From contig NC_135256.1 in NCBI RefSeq assembly GCF_964204865.1, positions 22,224,703 to 22,288,702 on the forward strand: a DNA stretch of 64,000 nucleotides. Direction: 5' to 3'. A program made the translations under genes and the position numbers. The notes below the pieces were generated by a model. That model was not told where the DNA came from. It was given only the letters and a program-made list of their open reading frames with translations, and did not search any database. Positions 23,609 to 38,200 of the stretch are shown here, one piece after another (positions within the stretch are counted from its first letter, which is position 1; each line of letters starts with the position of its first letter). The stretch is from Styela clava (Eukaryota > Chordata > Ascidiacea > Stolidobranchia > Styelidae).

Positions 23609-26600
23609 ATGACCGATATGGACAGAGTTGATTTCAGGTAGAGTTGTTGTTCATTGTGACGTTAGTCGTTTCAAGGTTTAATTGGCTGACGTCTGGAGGC
23701 GATACAATACTGCAATAGTTTAATCTATCGCTTGTTAAAGAATTGAGATGCCGTGGCTTGCCGCCATTTCTCAGTTCATATTCAGATATTACAGATTTCT
23801 ACAGTTATTATACCGGCATACAAAAATTTTTTTCAATTATGGTTGATTAGATAACTATTTGTCAACATTGTCGTACAATTTTTAAATGATTTGGATGTGA
23901 AATTTATGATTTAAAAAATTGCAAAGTTAAAATATGATTTCACATATTTACAGATCGGGGTGTGATATGAAGTCATTGGAAAATCTTGTAAATGTATTTG
24001 ATGAATATGACCGACATGAATTTGATGATTGTATGGCAATGGAAGTACATTCAATGAAAGAACACATTTTCAATATATTAGGTATGTTTATATTGTATAT
24101 TGGTTGCTGTCGATGCTACCAAGTGTACTTTAAATTACTATTTAGTTTGTGAAGGAGAAGGTTAAATTATAATTTCCTGAGTAGGGAACAGTTCCCCTAT
24201 TCCAAGATATCCCGACATTTGGTTCAATAAAACAAACTTTATTTGTCTCTGAAACAGGGGGCATCTTGAACAATGGCAGATGCGCCAGATTGTGCCATGC
24301 TTGCCTCGATAATAATTTAAATCAATCACAACGTGCGTCGGCCACATGACCAAAATTGCGTTTATTTGCGAAAAGCTCTGGAACAGTAAAAAACTACAGT
24401 AAAATTTAAATCGGATTATTTTTTTCCAATTCAATGGTTAAATTGCACTCCTTTTTAGTTTATTGCGAATTTGATTTGTGGCACTATGGATGCCCAAACT
24501 GTCTCGCAAAGAAGGGGTTTGCACTCTGTGTTATAATTGATGTCTTTCAATGTGGGGGCTATTCTTAGAATCTGAGAACTGTGTCGTACTGAACCTAATG
24601 AAATGCAGCAAATTTTGCTGATGAACAAGTCTCTGTTGATATGAGAAACATTTTGAAGTTCCATTCTCCACTTGTTATACATATTATGTTTTTTAATGCT
24701 TCAGGTGATGTGCAGAAGGCTGATGGGAAACTTCCGGTGGCAAACGAATATCTTCTTCTATCAGGGGGTAGTAGAGATGGTACATTAGATGTCGAAGTAG
24801 ATGCTCAGTGTGAATACACCAGGTAAATAAATTGATTGCTGTTTGAAAGTTGCTTCTTCCTCAGGCAAAGCTCCCGTTAAAACACACTGCTACATTGGGA
24901 ATGAATGGTCAAAACCCAGGAGTCAATAATATAAAATATGGCAGCCACCAGTAGATTAATTTTTGACGGTGTTACAGGATGATGACAATTTGAACTCTGC
25001 TTCTCTAACTGAGAAAAAAAAAGCTAGGGCTGCATTAAAGCATGTATATTATCCGGCGTTTGTAATGAGTTTGAAATCCGGTTTTGTGATAGGCATATGT
25101 AAAATCAAAGGACAAATTGGTATCATTTGCCATGCCATTTTCATTTGATGTCAATACTGTGCCAGATGAATTGCAAATGAATATGTTGAAGCCCAATTAT
25201 ATTTTAGTTCCGATTCCGATAAACTTTTATAAAAAAAAATATGCCCAGAAATTCATCTATCCTCATCTGTATGGCAATGCAAAATGTATAATGTGCATCG
25301 TGCATGTAATGTCAAATTTTAACTTCGTACTCGCTTGTCAAATTGCTATTTCAGCAGCATACTGCAGATATCATCAACAAAGTTGCCAGTTAATTTTAAT
25401 GTTCTGTTCATCGCCCCAAAACAGCATCCTTCAAATTGATGATAAGAAAATAAAAACGATGTATTGTATTTGATAATAAATAGGAAACGGCCACATACAT
25501 GCCCTCATTATGACAGGCAATTAATACAGGAATAGAAGTCGCGAGTGCTCTATTATTTGAGGTTCTATGTGGCGATTACGGTAAGTGGGTAAAGTTTGGT
25601 GACCACTGGGCTAGACCTTTGGGTTTATTGGATCCCTACAAAATGATACTTTGATTTACGTTTATTTAAGTTTAAATTAAGGAAATATTCAAATTCTTAC
25701 AAGTTTTGTTTTTTTATTTATAGGGGGAATGACTTTGATCTTGATTATACTTTACTTGTTCCTATACTTAAACTTCATGATAGAAATCAACCAGTTGTTC
25801 TTGATATGCGGCATTCTACACCTTGCCATTCATGGCTGAGCTTGCGGTGAGAGTTTTTCCACTGGACTGTATGACTATTTTATATATTAGTTAGTATTTC
25901 AACTTTCTTTCATACCCATCAATTTTATCTCTAAAATATCATTTATTCTTGTTAAATGATTAATTTTCTCAAATCTCCTCATACTTTTCAAATAATTACT
26001 CTGTAATAGAGATTAAGTTATTCTGCACAGAAATTGGTTGTTAAAATTAACTATATTATGAGGGAATATGCGAAACTGAAGTTTACCCCATGTCCTCGTC
26101 AAAATAATACTTGACAACCTATCCTCCTAGGTTTATGTAAAACATCCTAATTGCCTTCAAATTGACTGTTGTGTGCAAAGTCCAGCTCTCAGCTGTGTCC
26201 AGCGAACTGTTTTGTGTAAGTTGGAAAAGTTTATAAAAACGCGGCACAAAACAATAAAAAAAAGAAATTTATAATAAATTTCCTGTTACAGATTATTTGA
26301 TGATGACACAGTAATGAAATGGGAATCATGTTGCTGCATTGTAGAACATCAAAATGAAAAGAATCATTATCTGTCGCCACCTAAAGTTTGTCAATGGTTT
26401 TCAGAAACAGTTACACAAGTAAGATTTAAAATCCAAAATGTTATGTTTTTTTAGAATGTTTTTTGATTCCTTAGAGAGAGTTTACTTAACCCTCTGTTGA
26501 CAGTGAAACTAGGTCTTTGATGACTTAGTTTTTATTTTTATTGTTGATGTGAAAATTTATGACAGTGTCTAAGCTTCCATAAGAGCAGTTGTTTCTGAAC

Positions 26601-29600
26601 CACCTTTATCAAACTGAATGTTCGAGACAATAAATATCACTACACTGTTTTCTCACATTCAAGTTTGTCCAGCTGTTGATGTTGTTTTATTTTTATATAT
26701 GTACGGCATGATAGCTTCATGCTATGCGTACTTTTTCAAATGAACATTCACTATATTGTCCTGAGATTTATATAATGATGAGATTCCTTCATCTCTTTTT
26801 TATTAGTGTCTGTTTTTATGTTTCTTATAAGCAAACTTTTTATTATATTTTTTAAAAATTGAAATTCAGGTGGTCCAGTCCATGCAAAAATCACACAGGC
26901 AAGGTGACCCTCTTATAACAGAGATTCATTCAAATGGAAGCGTAACTACTATTATACTTGCGTATGGTGGAACTCGAATTATGTATGATCTTGTTCCTGT
27001 AATATCATTTCGTGGATGGCCAGCTGTGGCAATGGGTTGGTTGACAGAAAATCATTATTGGGATGGAATCATACCAGAAGAAGAAGGTACATTGTATGTT
27101 GTAACATCATTTGTTTCCATTTGCACAACTCACAATAGGAAGATACGCTTTCTAAATTTGCGGGACTTCATCTATACAGATCAGAAAGGATTTCATATAA
27201 ACACCTCATGAACAATGTCCTATCTGAACGGCTCGGCTGCCACAAGGAACTAGCTGAGCGAGGTTTTTGTGTGACCTAAATGTTCTCTGGCATTATATGT
27301 ATATGCAAAAGTAAAGGCCTGGTATTTCACTATATTACTTCTTCCGAGTGGAAAATCATGCCCGTCTTACTGACTCAGTGTTGCTTGACGATATGGATTT
27401 TAACTGCTCTGGACTCAGCTGCAGCCTGCAATCATTTATCGACCATAATTTATGTTGAATAGTTGTTATTGGTAAATTCCTAATATCAATTCCATTTTTT
27501 TTTCAGTGATAACAGGTTTTCATCTGGTGCCAGCATGTAGCACAGTTGGTCGCAAGGATGTTGAATGGCGTTTATCATTTTCTCGGAGTGAAGTTCAACT
27601 GAAAAGATTCATACCAGAGGCTTTCATGAAAACATTTTATGCATTCAAGGCTATCATGAACAGAGCACTGGGGAGGCACACAAAGGTAATTGTATTATAA
27701 TTAAGCATCGCCCAAAATTGATAGAATATATTGAATCGATGTGAAATTATTTAAATTGGATATATAAATTCCTGATTTTAGTAATAACTTAGAGTGGTTT
27801 CGTTTGAAAAATTATTAATTAATGAAAGTAATTAAAACTTCCATAGCAAGACCAAAATCAAAATGCCTCATATTATAAAACTTGAAAAATGGATCATATT
27901 GTGGTCTATCTGCATCTTCCACACATGTCCATGTTGAACGCGACCCAGTTCAGAATATTTGAATGTATTTGAAATAATAATTCAGTTTTGGCCATCAGAT
28001 GCAAGATATTGTAAAATGCATCTCTTGTAGAAGTAATATTCTTTTACTAATAAACATAAGGCATTTGCTTGGATTTATGCTATTTATGTCAATGTTGGGC
28101 CGATTAAAATTTTTGCTACCTAATATAATTTTATAGAGAATAGATGGAAATAATAGTAACAGCTGTTTCAGTATTTTACCATAAAATCCTAATCATAATA
28201 TCATTAGATTGGATTTGTGGGCTTGTTGATTGATTTTTATTTTGAAACACCTGGGTAATCATGTCATTACTTTTTGACAAGCTGGTAAAATTCAATAGTA
28301 TAGCCAGTATGGTCAATTCACATCATAGGATGATACGCTGTGCACTTGTAATATCCTAAGGAATAAGTATATTATTAGGACATTTCAGATCAATGAATAA
28401 TTAAAAGGCAAGAGATTACCTCTGTTATTGTTTTATCTGTAATATTCACACAATGTTTATACTTTGAAAAACAAGTGAAGCAAAATTAATTTCTACTGTG
28501 AATTTATTACAGATTGTCAAACCTTACATATTACGAGCTTTATTATTATGGGCATGCGATCGAGTCAAACTTCAATGTCTGGCATCTGATGATAATGTCC
28601 CAGATACATTACTTGGATTGATAGATGATGTACTTCAGTGTTTATTGAGCAGGTAAATGTTACTATATAATGTTATAGGTGATATCAAAATAGCTGTTTC
28701 CTTTCTTTTCCGTATACGGTAATTATCAATTTCCTACCTTATAAATGTTCATCTGATCAAGTCTCATGTCATCCGGCCATCACTGGTGTGTGATGTGCCA
28801 CCGTTATTTTACATGGTGTCTGTAACTTTACTCAGAGAGGAGTTTTCATTACCTCTGAGTGAGTCCACTATCTTCCAAAAAATATAGATGGCCGAACAAC
28901 GGCTTTGCTATTGTTTTCTTGCCATTTAAAGCAGAACTATATCTTTGAGTTTTCAAAACTTACCGGTATGTATATTAGGAAATGGATTTACATCCTGTTT
29001 TGTGGTCGTGATGTAGCAAAGCAAAACTACATTTTAATTGATTTACCTTTTGTAAAACACAAAACCTTAATATTGAAATGGTAGAAGTTGGTATTGATAT
29101 AGCAAATTATTTTGACTATTGATCTGAAGTGTGGCCTGTCCATAAATTGGTTGTTTTTCTAGTTATTATATAGAAGTTGCTATGAATCATTTTTTTGCAA
29201 AGTAATCAGGTCGGTTAAGATAGTGTGCAAACAAAGTATGCCGTACAATGTTTGCTTATAAATAACTTTTGTTAATTTTGCAATTTCTTATCACAGATCT
29301 TGTCCCAACTACTTCATACCGCAATACAATATGCTGAGCCATTTAGACGATCAAACTGTTTTAAAATTATGTCAAGTTGTTTTAATGGTGAGTATCGTGA
29401 GGCAATTTAAGCAAAGTACAGACACTTTCTGAAATTAAAATTGCTTTTTGAGATGTAACTGATAATGATAATATATTAACATGAGAGACTCGTGAATAAA
29501 ATTGATTTAATACATGTTAATATGTATTGAAAAATACGCTCACAGCATGTGATTCAAACACATCTCCATGGAAAATTTGAGTTTTTGAATGAAGTTCCAT

Positions 29601-30073
29601 TTTTTCTCTCCGCTACAGGTTCGGAGTGATCCAGCTGAACATGTGAGAAACGCAGTTGATCAAGTGAAAGCTGCTCGGGAAATGACGAAGGAATACAGAG
29701 ACAATAATTTAAAAAGAAGAACATCACTTCATAATAAACCTGCGTGAGTTAATATTAGCCTTACCCTAAACCCACAATAATGATTGGCATTTGTTTCACT
29801 ATCGAACTTAGATATTAAATATTCCTGTTGGTAATTTCTCATTCTACTCTAGTGTTTAATTTTTTATTTATGATAATCTATTCAAGAACTTAACCACCTT
29901 TCAGGCAAAATGGTGTGGGTGGTAAAGTTGGTTCAAATTCTAGACAAGAAATGGACATAGCTGAAAGGATGCGTAAATTAGTCGATGAAAATCCAGGAAA
30001 GAGTATATCTGTTTTTCTTAATCCAGAAGACGGCTCAACTCCACATTTTAGAATTGATGGAAAGTTTTATTGA
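23609..30073 (+). CDS. MB21D2: nucleotidyltransferase MB21D2 (Mab-21 / cGAS-like family)
   Basis: Eleven exons join in phase to 481 residues (vertebrate protein about 491): 23609-23637, 23954-24081, 24705-24822, 25724-25846, 26292-26418, 26870-27086, 27507-27685, 28513-28652, 29297-29387, 29619-29743, 29905-30073. Characteristic blocks in order are KLPVANEYLLLSGG, LLVPILKLHDRNQPV, YDLVPVISFRGWPAVA, LVPACS...EWRLSFSRSEVQL and the C-terminal NPGKSISVFLNPEDGSTPHF. Nucleotidyltransferase-fold positions look intact: GGS at 73-75, D97 and D99 in DFDLDYT, and D215 in MYDLVPV. In cGAS the equivalent acids bind metal. The product and ligand of MB21D2 are not established to my knowledge. The start is the only ATG in frame before the first donor. 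A run of overlapping AATAAA signals begins near 30570. Its 3' end faces ADH5. Confidence 0.95.
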
Positions 30074-30565
30074 GTTTCCCATCAACATAGTACTTCTGGT
30101 GTATCATAGAGAAATATCTACGCTAAAAATAGTTACAGCAAGATCGCTTGGAAAGAAGACAATCTACAGAATGTCTCCCAATGATGGAAATTAGGAATTA
30201 TTCCTCATCCAAATGTGCTAGCTAGTATTCTTGATGACAACCTGTGTTGGTGAAATTTTCAAATCCTGTATTTTTGTGCCGATTGGTTGAAGATGATTCA
30301 ATCCAAACACTTATCAAACAATTCGAGAGCAATCTGAAGGGGCATGTCTCAAATATTTTGCCGTACTCTGCATTGAACCAGGCTGGGTTCCATGCTAGAT
30401 GGAGTACTGCGAGGTAGCACATATTTGAAGCTTTTGTTACAAAATATCTTGTTCTATAGATTTTATATTTATTGCACTGATTATAAGAAGCTCACTCTTA
30501 TTTGTAATTTTTTGAAGCATGACTGTGTTTGTGTTTAACTTTGTACCATTCCGTTCCTCTATTAC

Positions 30566-30588
30566 TGATTAAATAAATAAATAAATAG
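30566..30588 (+). terminator. poly(A) signals of MB21D2
   Basis: AAATAAATAAATAAAT gives three overlapping AATAAA hexamers about 500 bases after the MB21D2 stop. These are likely the 3' processing signals. Confidence 0.55.
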
Positions 30589-31026
30589 CCATAATCTGGA
30601 TATGCTCTCATTCTCTTGCTAATGGTAGAAAAATATTACAAGCATGACACGTGAAGGTAGTCCTATGGAGGAGAAGACTAAACGCTGCTACTATCTGGAC
30701 CCTTGACTTCCATCCACATCCATTTTACACAATTGCAGTTTTTTATTATTATTCATTACAATAAATTAAGTGAATTATTTACATTGATGCCTTTTGAGCT
30801 TTTGGCACATGCACCATTCATTATTATATCTTTTCACAAGCCATCACAATAGCAGCTGTCGAAAAAACTGATATGAATTTGGTATTGAGGAGTTTGGGTC
30901 ATGTTATGCTCACAGCTTACAAGAAAGACATTCATTTGCAGGGGATGTTTAATTAAAAGCATAAGCTGCCAGCGTACGGCAGCAATCATTGCACTACGTT
31001 GAGATAATAGAGTTACCGAATCTTCA
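30589..31026. other. gap between the convergent MB21D2 and ADH5 genes
   Basis: It should contain the ADH5 3' UTR. TTTATT (minus-strand AATAAA) at about 30742-30747 is a candidate signal. The two predicted 3' ends are only about 150 bases apart. Nothing else seen. Confidence 0.4.
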
Positions 31027-32790
<1,764 letters not shown>

Positions 32791-33207
32791 TCAACTTAAA
32801 TAAGTTTCCTTATTATTCATTATTTTGTCTAACATAAATTCCATTTTATTTTTCATAACCGGCTGGCCCTTTTTGGTCCATTTACTCAATTTTTGATGGT
32901 CTATCTTTTTTAATTTTTTCTTTTCAAGACGAATTCGGTTTCTTTCCTCTTGTTCCTTCAAAATTTCTTCTCTTGATTTTCGTTTTGTTTTTGATTGTTC
33001 ATAGGTTTGTATTAGTCTATTAGTATTCTTTTTGGGCATTTTAGTCCCGGATGTTTGTTGATTTCTTCCCTCATTTTGTTTTGATGAATCTTGTTGTGTC
33101 TGCAATCCCTCCTTACGAAGCAGTTTTTTGTACTTGTAATATGATCTCTTTTTCAAAGGATCGTCAGCGAACTTGGATTTCTGAAGTCTTCCTTTAACTT
33201 TACCCAT
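32791..33207 (-). CDS. CCDC59: TAP26/FYV7-type rRNA-processing protein (CCDC59-like), intronless
   Basis: A single frame of 138 residues, very basic and predicted to be helical. The N-terminus is KGRLQKSKFADDPLKKRSYY. A lysine/glutamate-rich coiled stretch covers about residues 70-105 (EQSKTKRKSREEILKEQEER). The C-terminal LSKWTKKGQPVMKNKMEFML is the block that marks the FYV7/TAP26 family (KKGQP followed by an amphipathic helix). Yeast FYV7 acts in 18S rRNA processing; vertebrate CCDC59 (TAP26) is a nuclear protein first described with TTF-1. It is shorter than the vertebrate protein (about 240 residues), mainly through a shorter middle region. Assignment rests on the C-terminal motif and overall composition. 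Confidence 0.75.
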   Translation of the reverse strand: MGKVKGRLQKSKFADDPLKKRSYYKYKKLLRKEGLQTQQDSSKQNEGRNQQTSGTKMPKKNTNRLIQTYEQSKTKRKSREEILKEQEERNRIRLEKKKLKKIDHQKLSKWTKKGQPVMKNKMEFMLDKIMNNKETYLS

Positions 33208-33641
33208 TGCCCAATTCGACTAACTGAACTAATAGTGTAGTGTAATATATAATGCAGTAATGCGGTACCGGTACCTTACGACTTGAAGAGAACGGTAGGT
33301 CTGATTATAATTACCGGTACCGTACTTAGTCGCGAATCACGATGCTTACACTCACGGCAGCCTAAAAGTCTGTAGCAACTTGCAAGCAGCGCATTATCAG
33401 CAATGACGCGCGTGGACGTTTCACATAGTTTCACTATAGAGGGTCAATCATTCTCTGTGGTTTCACCGACCCTTGATCCCTGAAAAATTCTTTCTATTCC
33501 TTCCCGTTGCAAAATTGTAACTACTTATTTTGAAAGTGTTTTGTAGAGTTAGCACTTACAAACTGACTCACATGTAGAAAACTATCATTTTTATTCAAAA
33601 CGTTAAACCACGTGCCGCACAGGTACTGGTAGAAAATTTTA
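33208..33641. other. upstream of CCDC59; no gene
   Basis: Probable promoter region of CCDC59. It carries two clusters of the GGTACCGGTACC/TACCGGTACCGTAC motif at about 33263-33276 and 33313-33327, and little else. Confidence 0.4.
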
Positions 33642-34000
33642 GGCTCGGCGGTGTGGCGCAGCGTGCTAAGCGTTAGGAATACGCTCGCCACCGCATCTCT
33701 GATAACCTCGTTGCTGATAACCCTTCGTGGGATCGCAGGTTCGAATCCCATGTGGGGATGATCATGTGCGAGAGGATTGCTGGACTCCTCGCCGCCGTAG
33801 GGTGGTTCACGTCACCGCTGGTCGGTTACGGCTTCCTCTACCATTAAGTCCATGCTTCCGAAAACAAATAACTGGCTAACTAATCCCATACCCGACCTGA
33901 ACTGGTAACCGGACGAGAGGCCGTGGTTCGCCATATGATTAAGCCGTCTTATCGGCTTTCCTCTCCCCCGGGATAAATATGTAAATCCTATCCTATCTAT
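33642..34000 (+). mobile_element. tRNA-derived SINE, longest and best copy
   Basis: The head GGCTCGGCGGTGTGGCGCAG, with TGGCGCAGCGTGCTAAGCG, fits a tRNA A box, and GGTTCGAATCCC (about 33739) is a near-perfect B box. The body reads GTGCGAGAGGATTGCTGGAC, then CGTAGGGTGGTTCACGT and GGTTACGGCTTCCTCTACCA; the 3' part is GGACGAGAGGCCGTGGTTCG, then CCCGGGATAAATATGTAAAT, with a TCCTA-type tail. No LINE partner was found in the window. Confidence 0.85.
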
Positions 34001-34222
34001 CACAATCACAACGTTTGCGGTATAAATTTTAATTTAAGTATAAGTTTACTTCGACTCCATAATAAACATAACATAGTTTTTGAGCGTAGTTTTCTTGTCT
34101 AATTAAAACCTATTCTTTGGAAACGCAATTGAAAACTGACAAATAACACGTAAAACTACGAAAACGAGGCAATCTTTACAATCATGCTTGAATCAAAGTT
34201 TGTAGTCACTTTGGCTTGAATA

Positions 34223-34494
34223 GGTTCGGCGGTGTGGTGCATCGTGCGTTGAAAATACGCACACCACCTCTGATTGCCCCGTGTGGGTTCGCAAGGTTCG
34301 AATCCCATGCAGAGATGGTTATGTGCGAGAGGATTGCTGGACTCCTCGCCGTCGTTGGGTGGTTCACGTAACCGCTGGTCGGTTACGGCTTCCTCCACCA
34401 CCAAGTCCATGCTTCCGAAAACAAACAATATAACTAATCTCGGCTTATCGGCTTTTCTCTCCCCGGGATAAATATGTAAATCCTAATCCTAATC
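34223..34494 (+). mobile_element. tRNA-derived SINE with internal deletion
   Basis: The same head, B box (GGTTCGAATCCC) and body as the copy at 33642, but about 75 bases between ACTAATC and TCGGCTTATCGG are missing. It ends in a TCCTAA-type tail. It lies in the same orientation as its neighbour, 220 bases away. Confidence 0.85.
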
Positions 34495-35259
34495 AAATCG
34501 AGCCCGATTCATTATAGATTTCATAAACAATAGTAAAATGCATGAATGAATTGTCAATAGTGTGCCATCCAAATACGTCCTCATTGTTAATAACGTGCCA
34601 TTTCTAACCTAACCACGCATTGTTCCCTATGTACTGTTGATAATGTGCCATTGTTAATAATGCACCATTCTCATGCTGATTCACTGAATACTGAAGGCTG
34701 AGCGCGTGGATTCCGATACAAGGTCAGATTAGTCCTTTGGTACGTATCGTTAGATGTCGCTCGTGCGTAACAATTTGAGAATTTTGCGATCGGACTTTGA
34801 CCCGAGCATGTATGTCTATATATTCTTTGGAATCGGGTTGCGCCCGTTTTGACCCACAATAATTCTACAATGTTCTGCCCTGAGAGGTCGTAGATTAAAT
34901 GGCAATCGTTTTGTCGTTGGTAGTTGTAGTTCTGTAGCTATTGTGATTATTCCTAAGTACAGGCACACAAGGTAAAAATCGGAATTAGATTAATAGGGTC
35001 TCGTGTAGTGTCTTACCACAATGACTTATCTAGTCTGCAAGTGGGCGTGGCGTAACAATGTTTGCATATATCATTCCTGACTGACCCCATGTTATCTTTT
35101 TCAGAACTGGTTGCTTTTTCAGAACTTTAGTTGATATTTTCTGCAATGATATAGGCCTAATAATGGTTCAGCTTCTATTAATCATTTGGTTACTTTAGTT
35201 TATAATTAATTTTGGCTAAGTATTTGTTAATTCAATTTAATTTAATAGAAACAACAAAA
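34495..35259. other. upstream region of ACADVL; no gene
   Basis: Contains words of the form AATGTGCCAT and AACGTGCCATT repeated loosely at 34555-34670, and a truncated GGGTCT-type MITE at 34996-35085. It should include the ACADVL promoter. No other feature seen. Confidence 0.4.
34996..35085 (+). mobile_element. truncated GGGTCT-type MITE, one arm
   Basis: GGGTCTCGTGTAGTGTCTTA followed by AAGTGGGCGTGGCGTAACAA matches the left arm of the elements at 5024 and 47755. The second arm is absent. It ends about 175 bases before the ACADVL start codon. Confidence 0.6.
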
Positions 35260-38200
35260 ATGTTTCGAAGTGTCAAATTGATTACATCAATGCCAGCAAG
35301 ACAATTGCTGTTTAGTGAAGCTCCAAGGTAATTATTGTAAGACAAGTATTTATATTTTTAGTGTCTTGTTGGCCAAACTCAATGTTATATCAGTATATAT
35401 TTACACAGAGTATGAAAAAATTTCTTTACAACTCAACAAGATTAGGTATAGAATATTATGCATTATGCCAGAAGTATGAACTAAAAAAACTTACTGGAAA
35501 GAACCCATCTTATGGATAGGATTTCAATATTTATCCCGGGGAAAGGGAAAGTCAATAAGAAGGCCTAATCATATGGCGAACCATGGCATCTCGTCCGGTT
35601 ACTAGTCCATTACTTGAACTGCCCTATGAAAGTGCAGGGTCCAGCAATCCTCTCGCACATAAATATCTCTAGCGACATTCTAACCTGTGCGGAATAATCA
35701 GATGTGCAATGGTAGGCATATGTGTATTTATATTATATGGAGACTAGGTTCTAGTTCAATATATAATAATGCTACCATAAGAGGCATTCAAAAACTATAA
35801 AATCAGAATTGAGTGTTCAATTAAAAGCTTTTCTATGTTTATTAACAATTTCTATGACTAGTGTAATTTCATACTAACATTTATTAAATATTGATGGTGA
35901 AATTATCCGGATTGCTATTATTTATTCATTCAATTTTTCATATTCCAGGTATATCTGTTTATATATTTTGCTCTCTTTTTTACAGAATATCACAATGTTA
36001 TATCAGATTACAATCCTCCAGTACCAGTGCTTCTCGGACACAAAGCACTGCAACGGCCGCAGTAGATACTGCAGAAATAGCAAAAGTAATTTCAGAAATA
36101 ATTCATTGTTTATATATAATTCAAATATTGAATAATCAATTTTATTGTTAATTTTTATATTATATCTAATGTATATTTGCAGGAAAATGTAAAAGGTGAA
36201 AAAAGCAATGCCACAACTGCTCCAGTAAGTTCTTTTGAAATATGTTTGTCGCTTTTGATATTACTATCGATATAAAGTCGATCTTATAAGCAATCAATTG
36301 GGAGGGCCAAGTGTAACTGTGGCTCTAAATTGTTATTGTTGTAAATTCGAAACAACAGCAAATCTCTTTGAAATTTCGCATTGCTATTATCCTTTATGCT
36401 CTGCTCTATATTATATATTCACAACATGAATAAACCTCCTGGCAATCATGCTTGCGCAAGCTAAGTTCCATATTATCACCAAAGTGTTTATATGGCTTCC
36501 TTCTAAATAACTAACTTTTATTCTAAATACATCTTAATTTGGATTAAATTGTTTTGTTTATGGTAACCTAAATATAGATGTGATTTTCTACATTTCTTTT
36601 GGAGCAATGTCAAACATGCTTTATTATTATTCTTTATTATTTTGTGTATCACACCAATACATATAATATTTATAATGCATATAATGAAATAATTGGATAT
36701 TTTATTCTTTAGACATCAAAATCGTTTGTAATGAATATCTTCAAAGGTGAACTTGTCACAGAACAGATTTTACCATTCCCAAAAAGTGAGTAAACAAAGA
36801 ATTTTTTTTACACTCACAATAATAAATCTAGCTGAATTTAGACACATATACAAAACTGCCATTTTCTCATTAATTGTCATTGATTTCTTATTTCTTAGAA
36901 ATGTCATTATTTTTGTCTCATCTGCCATCTGTCTTTTTGATAATTTTGACACAAAAATATATGATTTTACAGAACACAAATTTCTTGTAATGTGCCTGCC
37001 AAAATCAATTTTATTAGCAATGAAACAGAACCTGTTAGTGACAACATGATAATCCGCACCTTTGTTTTGTTACATTTTTCATCCAAAACACTGGCATAAA
37101 ATTGAAACAACCTGTTGAAATAGATTAGATTTGGGTTTTATTTTTCCTGTTTTTTTTTATACCATTATCTATAGGTTCATTTCTATTGTCTTAATGCCTA
37201 ATAACATCCCTCTATTTCAGAAATTTTATTATTTTCATATGGATTTAATTGAAAACTACGGTGATTGAAAAGAAGTATATTATTAATCTAATCATATTTT
37301 TCAGCATTAACAGAAGAACAAGAGGAATTTGTGAAAGCTATGATTGATCCAGTTACTAAATTTATGAATGTGAGTATTTTCAAATTCCAGTGACCATACA
37401 GAAATGACTCATTCTTGAAGTCATATTCCGCATAGTACATATTCCATTTTGGAATAGTTTTTAATGGTATAAAATTTTCTCATAATAAAATTATTTTGAC
37501 ATTATGTCTTATGAACTTTACATCAGAACAGAAGACATATCAGAAAATTTGATTGTTGATTGATAGAAGTTTTTTTATTTCACTTATATTCGTAAATAGT
37601 GTAAATTCCTTCTTATACCATAATTTGAAGTATATTATATTCAGATACCAATATATATTTATTTTTTCTGAAATAATGGATTGTGGAAATCTTGATCAGG
37701 AAAATTGAAATTCTTGAGTGCATTCATTTTCTGTGACATTACATCATAAGGTCAAATGAGGTCATCTTCAATAACGCTTACTATATTACTATTAAGAGTA
37801 ATTGTAAATAACTAAATTCAAGAGTATCCTATGTATTTTACTAAATTATCACTCCTAATGCTAGTGGATAGTGGGAAAGTGAGAACGTGATAAAAATCAT
37901 GTTTTATAGTAATCCTTAATTAATAAGCCTCTGTCCCCTGTGATGAAACACCATCTTGAGAAAAGACAACCAACATGTCCAAAGTCCACATTTCCCTTAT
38001 TTATTCAAATGACACAGGTAAAGGTTAATGGTACACATTCAGGTCACAGCATCCTTAAGTTATGCTGAATCATTCATAAACAAGTCTTGGCCATAGATGG
38101 GCCATGCCTCAACAACTTGAATGATGAAATTTTAGGTTTTATGGTGAAGTGTATATTTGATGATGGTTTGGCTTATTGACGTATTTTTGTAAAACCCTTG

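Noticed and set aside
33642-33760. Functional tRNA gene
   Set aside because: A- and B-box-like words are present, but the sequence does not fold as a tRNA and is the head of a dispersed SINE with the same downstream body in many copies.
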